A DNA stretch of 64,000 bases from Dasypus novemcinctus (Eukaryota; Chordata; Mammalia; Cingulata; Dasypodidae): positions 13,021,405 to 13,085,404 of the forward strand of contig NC_092216.1 in the NCBI RefSeq assembly GCF_030445035.2. Reading direction: 5' to 3'. This document shows, one piece after another, positions 23,164-30,999 of this stretch. Position 1 is the stretch's first letter, and every line of letters begins with the position of its first letter. The notes beneath the pieces are model-generated. The model did no database searches. It saw only the letters and a list, made by a program, of their open reading frames with translations, and was not told where the DNA came from. A program made the position numbers and the translations under genes.

Positions 23164-23644
23164 TGCCGGCGGGGGGAGGGGAGCCGCTGGAGGCCTCTGC
23201 AACTCCTCTCGGTGGCTCCGAGGTGTGGAGGGCGCACAAGATTCACGAAGAAACTGTGGAAACAGGCTGATGGCACAAGTCTGGTTTATTGCGGAAGGGG
23301 ATACGGCTTTATAGGGTTAGGGATTGCGTGGAGAGATTTGATAGGTGCCGGTGGGTACTGCTTTCTGATAGGTGATTGTAAGCGGTTTCTAGGCAGAGGG
23401 CTAGCTGAGAGGTTTGGAATAGGGGAGGGGAAAGGGGAAGTGAGAGCCGACCAGATGTTAGGCTAGGCGGGAGATAGCGGGAGGCGACCGTTATTGATAT
23501 ATCTTGCCCGGGTAGGCTGAGGGCGCTTCGCCCGTACCAGGCTGAGGATGTGGTCACCTGTTCCAGCCACCCTGAAGGGCGGCTTCAGGCTGTGCACACG
23601 CCTGCTGCCGGGTCGGCTTAGTAACGTTGGTTTGCACTCCCACA
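23164..23644 (-). repeat. Provirus 3' LTR (481 bp)
   Basis: Reads TGTGGGAG...GGCA on the minus strand. It has a TATAAAG box at 23313-23307 and AATAAA at 23290-23285, so the TATA-to-polyadenylation-signal distance is very short. It pairs with the 5' LTR. The U5 end (23164-23178) differs from the 5' LTR at four of the first dozen positions, more than elsewhere. Confidence 0.93.
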
Positions 23645-23662
23645 TCTCTCCCTCTGTTTTTA
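23645..23662 (-). other. Polypurine tract
   Basis: On the minus strand AAAAACAGAGGGAGAGA lies directly against the TG of the 3' LTR, the expected primer site for plus-strand DNA synthesis. Confidence 0.88.
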
Positions 23663-23749
23663 ATAGCGGGTCAGAGCTCTCAGTGGGGGGTCTTGGGGGG
23701 GAATATGGCAGGTGTGGGGCTTTTTGGGCTTTTGTGGCTGGCGAGGTTG

Positions 23750-25345
23750 TCAGCTGCATTGGCAGGGTCTCGGCTCGGCGGTGTCAGTAGCGGGGAGTCG
23801 CCGGTACTGGGCCTTTGATAATACATCATTAAGCAAGTTAGCTGTTAAGGTAGGAATGCGTATGGTCTCTAAATTTTCAATGTCCGCTTGGAGGCTCAGG
23901 GTATAGTTCCAGAATGAGTTATTGTAAGAGGTAACAAGCCAATTTTGAAGCTGCAATCTGGTGGCGTTGCGCTCGGAGACCGGCATGACGCAGATGGAAG
24001 AGAAGGGGTAGCGTCCATCGCAAAGCGTGCTGGACACTTGCCATAGGGCGGTAGTTTCTTCAGCTAAAAGATCAATTTGCTGTTGAAGGTTTAGGATAGC
24101 TTGATGGGTGACAAGGTTGATCTGCTCTTGTTGTTGCAGTGCATGGGAGACAGTGCTGGTGATGTTGTTGAGGGCACTCACAGTGAGACTTTGTTGAGTG
24201 AGTGCCAGGGCAGCGGTTGTTGCAGCTGCTAAGCTAGTAATGAAAACTAGGGAAAGAATAACATTTAGTCCGAAATCTCGTCTCGGGCACTGTAAGGAAA
24301 GAGCTTGGGAGGGATATTCTCGGAATACAGGGGCAACCCAGGAAGAGACATTGATTGGAATCCAGAGAAGGATTGGCTGCTGTATAAGGAAGGTGTAAGG
24401 GTAGGATGTGTTCCAAAAGTTGGAAATGTTACATTCCGAGCTAGAGAATTGGAGGGATGAACAGATAAATAAAGCAAAAGGGGGGTTGACATATACGTGA
24501 GTGGAGATTTGTTTGATTTTAGCAGGCGTTACATGGGTGGCTTCTTCCCAGGAGGCGGTTGCGTTAGTAGTATAAGTTCCATTGCTGAGAGAACAGTTGT
24601 TTAGACAGAGGAAGGTGCAGAGATCAAAGCATTTGAAGGAACCACAGAGCTGGTGTTGGCCAAAGACTGTAAAGAGATGTTGGCTTGAGTTTCTGCGCAT
24701 ATAGTACTTTGATGTTGTATATTTTATTGCTGGAGCAGAGGCTAGGGGGGATATCCAGAGATTACCGGGGTGAGGATGAAACACTGCTTCTCCCTGAGAG
24801 GTGGAAAGACAGGGAAACCAGCGGAAATCTTCTAGCCATGAAGATCGATTGCATAAGGGTCTGCAAAGAGGAAAGCTAGGGCGTGGGGTAAGCACCTGCT
24901 CTATGCTGGCATTTCTTTTAAATGCTCGGGAAGGCCAAGTATGATTAATCATTAAGAAGGATCCAGCTGTTTCATTGTAGTGATAGAAATCTCCTGTCGG
25001 GTAAGGAAAAAAGGTTAGGTTATTGAGGAAGGAGGGGAGATCTGTTGTATCATCTGAGTCATTTGTGCTGCTTCTGAAAATAAAAAGTAAAGCATCAGCA
25101 GGGGGGGTTAGAGTGGTGTTGAATATGGCAGATGTAGGAATGAATGTTGGGTTGCAGGGTAGTCCGAGGGAACAATCGGAGTGGTAGAACTTAGGGAAGT
25201 TGGGGCTCTCGCTGGTTAGGAAAAGAAACCCAGGGGAGTGATGGACTGCAGCCCATACAGGTTCGGTTTTGGTAGTGGAAAGGAGGGAGAGCATAAGAAG
25301 GAAGGGGAGGCCCCAGTGGGCAGCGGTAGGTGGGGGGGGTTCCAC
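23750..25345 (-). CDS. env: Endogenous betaretroviral Env, open, lacking membrane anchor
   Basis: A 531-codon uninterrupted ORF. Residues 11-28 form a hydrophobic signal peptide (GLPFLLMLSLLS). The surface-unit-like part (about 29-356) is cysteine-rich, with paired motifs such as CRPLC (161-165) and CGSFKC (234-239). The whole ORF has about 18 N-X-S/T sequons, fitting a heavily glycosylated ectodomain. A basic CPRRD at 353-357 sits where subunit cleavage is expected, but is not an optimal furin site. A hydrophobic fusion-peptide-like stretch follows (358-382), then a Q/L-rich heptad region (384-436) and a cysteine loop C442-X9-C452 resembling the betaretroviral TM loop. There is no C-X6-CC gammaretroviral motif. 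The protein stops at 531 with no transmembrane helix or tail, and only about 90 nt separate the stop from the PPT. A deletion or terminal rearrangement is likely and the product is predicted to be soluble. Expression is unproven; the 5' LTR is the obvious promoter. Confidence 0.88.
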   Translation of the reverse strand: MEPPPPTAAHWGLPFLLMLSLLSTTKTEPVWAAVHHSPGFLFLTSESPNFPKFYHSDCSLGLPCNPTFIPTSAIFNTTLTPPADALLFIFRSSTNDSDDTTDLPSFLNNLTFFPYPTGDFYHYNETAGSFLMINHTWPSRAFKRNASIEQVLTPRPSFPLCRPLCNRSSWLEDFRWFPCLSTSQGEAVFHPHPGNLWISPLASAPAIKYTTSKYYMRRNSSQHLFTVFGQHQLCGSFKCFDLCTFLCLNNCSLSNGTYTTNATASWEEATHVTPAKIKQISTHVYVNPPFALFICSSLQFSSSECNISNFWNTSYPYTFLIQQPILLWIPINVSSWVAPVFREYPSQALSLQCPRRDFGLNVILSLVFITSLAAATTAALALTQQSLTVSALNNITSTVSHALQQQEQINLVTHQAILNLQQQIDLLAEETTALWQVSSTLCDGRYPFSSICVMPVSERNATRLQLQNWLVTSYNNSFWNYTLSLQADIENLETIRIPTLTANLLNDVLSKAQYRRLPATDTAEPRPCQCS

Positions 25346-25529
25346 GGGTTAGGGGCGACAGTGGTGGGAGCGACGGGGGGGCGCCCTGCCAAGATGGCGG
25401 CGCGGTGGGGGAAGCAGAAGCAATCGCGCCCGAACAAGAGGGTAGAGCGGGGGGGGCGGAATAGGAGGCGGGGCAGTGGTGGCGGGGACAACGGAGGCGG
25501 GAAGGGAGGGGTAGCCCCACTTCCCCTTC
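25346..25529 (-). other. Deletion-junction region between gag and env
   Basis: C-rich, CpG-dense minus-strand sequence where most of gag plus pro and pol should be. No retroviral protease, RT or integrase motif is present. The exact breakpoint is not visible. Overlapping open frames here are proline-rich composition effects. Confidence 0.6.
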
Positions 25530-25925
25530 TCAGCCGGGGAAGAAGGTGGAAGCGCGCCATCTTGCAGAGGAGAGGAAGAAGAAGGGGGGAGTGTGCCATC
25601 TTGCGAAGGGCGTTGTGTGTGTGGGAGAAGCCGCCATGGGAGGCGCGGGGCCCTGGAGGCAGGCCCGGATGGTGACGAGGGTGGGGATGAGGCCGGGGGG
25701 GAACCGCCCGCGCACGCGCTCCAGAGCACTGGAGATGCGGTCAACGAGGACATGGTAGGTCTCGGGGTCCCAGAGGCGGCAGGTAGTCAGCCACGGGTTA
25801 AAGGGGAGTAGGAGGTCCCAGTAGGCCTGCAGCTGCCTCATGGAGACGCGGCACTTGTGGGTTTCAAGAAGGCCAGCGAGCGCCCGCACCTGCGGGGCCT
25901 GGCGGGAGGAGAGACGGCCACCCAT
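25530..25925 (-). pseudogene. gag: Truncated betaretroviral gag (matrix start)
   Basis: ORF of 131 codons. It starts MGGRLSS, with glycine at position 2 as needed for N-myristoylation of retroviral matrix. Helical matrix-like sequence follows to about residue 95 (MRQLQAYWDLLLPFNPWL, then YHVLVDRISSALERVRGRFPPGLIPTLVTI). After that the reading becomes unrelated proline/serine-rich sequence and stops. Capsid and nucleocapsid are missing. The start lies about 350 nt after the PBS, a normal leader length. I chose the first ATG because of the MGG context. In an intact virus Gag would assemble at or near membranes; this fragment cannot form particles. Confidence 0.75.
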
Positions 25926-26276
25926 ATCTTACTAGAAGAGTAGAAAGGGGAGGGGGAGAATGAACAGGAACATGAGGAAAAGGAAGAGAGTGAATAGAGG
26001 ATGGGAGCTGCCAAAGAGGAGAGCTAGGAACATCGCGCAGAGGGGTGAGAGAAGGAGACAGGGGAAAAGCTGGCTGGAGCTCATGGGTGTCCGGTCTACT
26101 AGAAGAGGGTGAGGGCCGGCGGGGGTAGGGAGAGCAGTGGGCTGCCAAGTTACGGAGCGAGGCGGCCGAAGTCCCTACCTGCTTCCAGGCAGTCGGTGGT
26201 GCTTGGCCCCACGCTGGGGCGGGGGAAAGGGCTGGGGGCCCTTACCTTCGGAGCGTCTCTGTGGTGGGGTTGCTTG
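25926..26276 (-). other. Provirus leader (PBS to gag)
   Basis: Untranslated leader where splice donor and packaging signals normally lie. A partial duplicate of the PBS neighbourhood occurs at 26201-26220 (GCTTGGCCCCACG, also at 26272-26284 on plus), 71 bp apart. No splice donor can be assigned with confidence. Confidence 0.6.
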
Positions 26277-26294
26277 GCCCCACGTTGGGCGCCA
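26277..26294 (-). other. Primer-binding site, tRNA-Lys(1,2)
   Basis: Minus-strand TGGCGCCCAACGTGGGGC is complementary over 18 nt to the 3' end of tRNA-Lys(1,2). It starts two bases after the CA end of the 5' LTR. Lysine primers of this kind are typical of many betaretroviruses and ERV-K-type elements. Confidence 0.93.
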
Positions 26295-26296
26295 GT

Positions 26297-26776
26297 TGCC
26301 ATTGGGTGGAGGGGAGCCGCTGGAGGCCTCTGCGACTCCTCTCGGTGGCTCCGAGGTGTGGAGGGCATGCAAGATTCACGAAGAAACCGCGGAGACAGGC
26401 TGATGGCACAAGTCTGGTTTATTGCGGAAGGGGATATGGCTTTATAGGGTTAGAGATTGCGTGGAGAGATTTGATAGGTGCGGGCAGGTACTGCTTTCTG
26501 ATAGGTGATTGTAAGTGGTTGCTAGGCAGAGGGCTAGCTGAGAGGTTTGGAATAGGGGAGGGGAAAGGGGAAGTGAGAGCTGACCAGATGTTAGGCTAGG
26601 CGGGAGATAGCGGGAGGCGACCGTTATTGATATATCTTGCCCGGGTAGGCTGAGGGCGCTTCGCCCATACCAGGCTGAGGGCGTGGTCACCCGTTCCAGC
26701 CACCCTGAACGGTGGCTTCAGGCTGTGCACACGCCTGCTGCCGGGTCGGTTAGTAACGTTGGTTCGCTCTCCCACA
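26297..26776 (-). repeat. Provirus 5' LTR (480 bp)
   Basis: Minus-strand TGTGGGAG...TGGCA. TATAAAG at 26446-26440 and AATAAA at 26423-26418. Both signals are conserved with the 3' LTR. It would drive transcription toward gag and env, on the minus strand. Confidence 0.93.
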
Positions 26777-26782
26777 ATTAAC
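26777..26782. other. Provirus target-site duplication, right copy
   Basis: ATTAAC, matching 23158-23163 exactly. Confidence 0.93.
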
Positions 26783-28200
26783 TAAGAAAATGCACTTTAT
26801 TAGGACTTTTGCCATGTTCAGTATTTCTTTGCACATGGTCTATTAGAAAAGATATCACCATAATCTTCAGACATTTATCAAAATAGGAGATAGGCACAGT
26901 ACTTAATATTAATTAATGCACTACTCAATGCATAAGTGTCTCTTTTAACTGCAATTAATAGATCTAAGCTCTAGGTTTGCAATACCATACACATTATCTC
27001 TCTACAGGAGAAGGCCATGATGCCAATTGCTTACGTTCTACTCACTGAACTCTGGTGTTCATTGCTCCACTTTGTATGCCTGTCACACAGCCAGCATGCT
27101 GCAGCCCCATTGGCCCTGGAGATAAGCTAGGGAAGTAGACTTCAGTATTCCACCAACCTGATGCATAGAACCCTTTGGCACTACAAAACAGTGCTAGTCT
27201 GGAGGCAATATGCATTGTACATTTGGCTATATTGAGCCATTACTAGCTGCTGCAGGAGTTGAAACTGTAACATAGTCCCATCCACTTAAGGAGCACAACC
27301 AGACATGTAATGGTTACCTGTCTTGTGTGACAACCTAGCCAATAACTCAAATGGAGAGGCAACCTGCAGTGTATTGAAGGCCTGGTTTGAACACACAAGA
27401 GAGCTTGGCAATGCTAAAGTTGATCTCTTAAATAACTTTGCAAAGTTTCTCTGCTTTTCTAGCAGTTGAATCAATTCCAACTGTGTATTATACATTAAGT
27501 CCACTCACAAGGCAGTACTGATGTTTAAAGACCATTTTCAGGTTATCTTTCACAATTATTCAGTTTGAGAGGGTGAACCCCAAATCTGATTTCCTAGGCA
27601 CAAGCAAACTGACAAAGTTAAACATGGATTTCAAAGTTGAACACAAAATTAAGCAATGATTAAAAGAGTACAGAGAATTTTATACACTCGCATGTGTAGG
27701 AACACTTTGATTTTAAGATATGGTTTCTTATTTTCCAGGAGAGGTTTAGTAACTGGTCTGGATCTTGCTCTCTATTCATACCTTTTTTTAGCTACAACTG
27801 AGTTTAAACTAATCTAAGTTTGAGATGTACTTCATTTCTCTAATGAGACACAACATGAGGTTTATGGGACTCAGATCTGTCCTCTTTTCTTATACTGGTT
27901 TAACTGGAATTCAAGGTTTCATACAGAGGTTGCTCTTGGCTACACTGTGGCCACATGGACCAGTAGTAGGCAGAATTTACTGATTCTTAAGAACATACTC
28001 ATGGAGAATTTCTTGGTGGGCTAGAGACCATGTCCATTATTCTAGGAAGAATGAAGAAGCACTTTTTAGTCAACTGATCTGGCATCACAGAGCCCAAGCC
28101 TGACTAAAACATTCACCACTCCACATAATTTGGAGCTAATGTTCTATTCTCATCATCCTGAGAATTTTAATTTCAGAGCCTTGCCTGCAGGCATTGTTGT
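26783..28200. other. Anonymous DNA, probably ERV-derived
   Basis: Continuation of the provirus target. A minus-strand frame at 27504-27286 (72 codons, starting MDLMYNTQLELIQLLEKQ) has no motif I recognise. It may belong to the decayed class I ERV, but I see no retroviral signature. Confidence 0.35.
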
Positions 28201-29465
28201 GGGTGACCTTGGTCCTGGGGGATGCCTGAAAATTCTGGAGATCTGACCAATGCAGCCAAGTCAAGTTGGTGGGAGACATTCTGAGCAGTTACCCCAAATC
28301 AAAGTGTCTGAGATGTTTCAGGAGATATTTGGCTGCCCTCTGAATGGAAGGGTCCAAGGAATGGGGGTGATTCAGAGTTTACTGCTTTGTTTCTCAGCAC
28401 CCCTACATTCTAGGGTCCAAGATTGGCTGCACTGTTACCCAAACAGAAGCACCTGAGCTAGAGTTCAGGGTATATTTGGATGCTGTCTGATTCCCACCAC
28501 CCCAGGAATCACAGAGCCCCTGCTGCTGGGTGTTTCTAGGGCCATTCTGGACTTGGAAGACAGACTGAATAGATCAGATGCCTTTCAAGTTGAATATTGC
28601 TCCTCCCTGTAGAAGGGGCAGAAAGTTTCTTCCTCTTATTCTTCTAGAGGTCTTAAAAGCAGTCCTAGTTTTAAGACTATTGTCCGGGCATTTTCCAGTT
28701 AGACCAGCCATCAAAAGGATAAGTGATTTGAGATCAATTGTTCTAACAGGTCTTGGAGCCTGAGACAATTTTGCCTTGCCAGCAAAGGCATTTCAGTGTT
28801 ACAGTTTTTTAGACATTCCAAACATTTTAACACAAACCTGTAAAGAGAGATTCAATAGCAAGAAGTAGGAAGGCAAAGCATGGGTAAAGATTAACTATGC
28901 AGGGTTTCCTGGCCTGTGAAGCCCTGAGGAAGGGAATGCCCACAGCATCCATTTTGGCCCTTACCACCATCTTCGTACTTCATCCCAGACCAGTTGTGCA
29001 AGGCAGACTTGCAAAGACATGGGCCCATTTGGAGGGCAAACCCCTGGTTCTCAGTCATTGCCTTGTTGCCACCGAGGGGAGAGTGGGGAGGCACGGACAG
29101 TCAGGCCTAAAGACAAAGCCACTGGCTGCTAAAAAGTCCTGAAAAACCTGCTTTGCAGAACCCAGTCCTCTGCCAGGGAATCTCTGCCTTAGCAGGGCCA
29201 TGATTTGAGCTTCTACCTTGTGCCCCAGCCCTCTCAGCTGGAATCAGATCTAACAATCCAGGGTGTGTAGCATGAAAGCAGAAAATTCCCATGCCCCAGC
29301 CTCTTCCCTCCCAGGATTACACCCTCTGGGGGCTTGTAGGTGAACCTATTTAAAATGCAGAGCCAAAGGAATGCATTTCACAGGCTGTATGCCACAGTTT
29401 CACTCACCAATAACCTCCTGATTGGTTCACCAAATACAATTTCTCTAAAAACCACATTTTGCCTA
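28201..29465. other. Anonymous DNA, possible old LTR or unique sequence
   Basis: No gene recognised. Base composition is more balanced than in the surrounding AT-rich DNA. Short frames on both strands (for example 28897-29142 plus) show no known domain. Confidence 0.35.
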
Positions 29466-29990
29466 GGTTCTTGACTATGTTACAGAAATGAATTTCAAGA
29501 GTATGTTGGGTAAATAAGACCAGTAATTTATTCAAATAGTGTATTAGTCAGTTCTCTATGAAAACAGAATAAAAAAATGATCAGGGTCTATCATGCAGCT
29601 GTGGGGAGGCACAAGTCCTGGTCCTGCAGCCGGCCTGCAAACAAGAGTGTCAATGAAAGTCCAAAAAAGAGTCTTGACAAGTTTTGGGAGATGCTGGCTG
29701 TCCAAAGATGAGCTAGGAGATTCTCTCACATTGCTGGAATCACTCCCCCTTTTAAGGGATTTGTTGATTGGGTTAAGCATCACTCATTGCTGATGATAAT
29801 CTCCCTGACTGATGTAATTATAACCAGCTATCTATGATTTTCCACTGCCATAAAGTCAGTGGTGACTAAAGTCCAAAAATGCCCTTGTATTACAGCTAGG
29901 CCAGGGTTTGCTTGACAAAACAACTGGGCACAATTACCTGGTGAGTTACCCAATAGCCTAACCATCATAGGTAGGGAGGGAAGAGAAATG
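29466..29990. repeat. Old interspersed repeat inside ERV-associated sequence
   Basis: The start (29470-29525) repeats the phrase GAATTTCA.G..(T)ATGTTGGGT found at 21581-21607, just before LTR-like copy 1. The rest (29540-29985) resembles 50010-50405. Both begin with a TTAG.C..TTCT.TA...AAA.(A)GAA type start and end with GCTTGACNAAAC.ACTG.GCAC.ATTACCTG followed by TAGCCTAACCATCATA. Family not assigned. Confidence 0.5.
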
Positions 29991-30024
29991 AGAGAATATA
30001 ATAGATCATGGAGCCCAAGTAGAG

Positions 30025-30440
30025 AGGAAGGGGCTGAGAAGTGATAAAATGAGCTGATTTACAAACTGTAGTTCCCCATTATAGATTATAAATGCCCAGA
30101 TTTTACTTGCATGATGATTCATGCAGGGAGACACAATGAGAACTGGGCACAGAGGGCAGGAAAGGGAAGGACATTTACTAGGACTGGCAGTAGGACTGGC
30201 ACCAGGACAGGGCGATGGCAAGAGAGCAGGAGAGCTTGACATTTGCTTTTTAGACCATTAATTATCCCACCCCTTTGCTAATGACAGGGAGTAGTTCAAG
30301 CTGTTTGCTGTTTTGATTGATTACCTCAACCATCAATTATCCAGGAGGGCCCAAAGGTAAAGTCTTTGGGTTATGTCTGGTGCTTATCCTGGCTTCCAGA
30401 TGAAATCTTGCTCAGAATGGCAGAATCGTGTGTGTGTGTG
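30025..30440 (+). mobile_element. ERV-associated LTR-like repeat, copy 2, left part
   Basis: Collinear with 33340-33715 (CAGTTCCCCATTATAGATTA near 30070 and 33370) and with copy 1 at 21620. It is interrupted at 30447 by another LTR and resumes at 30854-30950. It lies upstream of the pol remnant, as a 5' LTR would. Confidence 0.6.
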
Positions 30441-30446
30441 TCTTTC

Positions 30447-30847
30447 TGTTGGAAACTGAGGCACAGTGGTCTCTCAAGGAGACATGTGCTGCTTCCATGG
30501 CTATGCTTGCAACCTAAGGAATGTGGTAATTCAGAGTTCCTGGCAAACAGGATGAAGCTACTAAAAGCTGAAAGAAAAGGTGAGCACATACATTTTGTAG
30601 TAAATAGAACACCTAGACTTTGTACCTTGAGATAAGATTTTTTTAATTCCTTAGACTATAAGTAATGCTGATAGTTAACTGCATGTTTCTGCTTGTTCTC
30701 ACATAGACTGGGGTATATATAGAGCCCCTTGTAAACAATAAAGTCGTCTGATGAGTCTTTACTCACAGACCTTCTAATCCCAGCTCTCTCTTTTTCCTTT
30801 TCCTCTTTCTTTCATTACTGATACCCTTCAGGACCAAATCTCCAACA
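30447..30847 (+). mobile_element. Solo LTR, 401 bp, nested in LTR-like copy 2
   Basis: Starts TGTTGG and ends CCAACA, a perfect 6-bp inverted terminus. Flanks are TCTTTC (30441-30446) and TCTTCC (30848-30853), a 6-bp duplication with one change. Contains TATATATA near 30714-30721 and AATAAA at 30737-30742. Comparison with copies 1 and 3 shows it as an insertion, because they lack it at the same point. Confidence 0.75.
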
Positions 30848-30853
30848 TCTTCC

Positions 30854-30960
30854 AGCAGTCATCTTTGGAATATTGATGTCCACATGAACTTCTTGCCAGC
30901 CTCCAGATTCTTCTATTGACTCCCTCTCTTACTAAACAGCTTCACTTGGACAACTCCACA
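30854..30960 (+). mobile_element. ERV-associated LTR-like repeat, copy 2, right part
   Basis: Resumes the copy 2 sequence (CAGCAGTCATCTTTGGAATA), matching 21915-22000 and 33735-33830. Confidence 0.6.
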
Positions 30961-30999
30961 GAACATCAAAGTGGAGTGGCTCTAGGTGGCCTGTGGCAT

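Larger units (their letters stand above)
23164..26776 (-). mobile_element. Betaretrovirus-type mini-provirus, gag fragment plus env, no pro/pol
   Basis: A 3,613-bp provirus on the minus strand: 5' LTR (26776-26297), 2-nt spacer, tRNA-Lys(1,2) PBS (26294-26277), leader, gag start (25925), large deletion, env ORF (25345-23750), PPT (23662-23645), 3' LTR (23644-23164), with perfect 6-bp ATTAAC flanks. A full betaretrovirus is about 8-9 kb, so roughly 5 kb (most of gag and all of pro and pol) is missing. The two LTRs differ at about 27 substitutions and one indel over 480 bp by hand alignment, roughly 5-6%. With an assumed mammalian neutral rate near 2-2.5e-9 per site per year, that gives an insertion age of roughly 11-14 million years. 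It sits inside older class I ERV remnants. Confidence 0.92.

Noticed and set aside
23750..25345. Calling env a syncytin
   Set aside because: No membrane anchor, no evidence of placental expression and a suboptimal cleavage site; intactness alone does not justify the name.
25191..25753. Proline-rich frames of 109-145 codons around the gag/env junction
   Set aside because: Composition artefacts of C-rich sequence on both strands; none continues gag or env or shows a retroviral motif.
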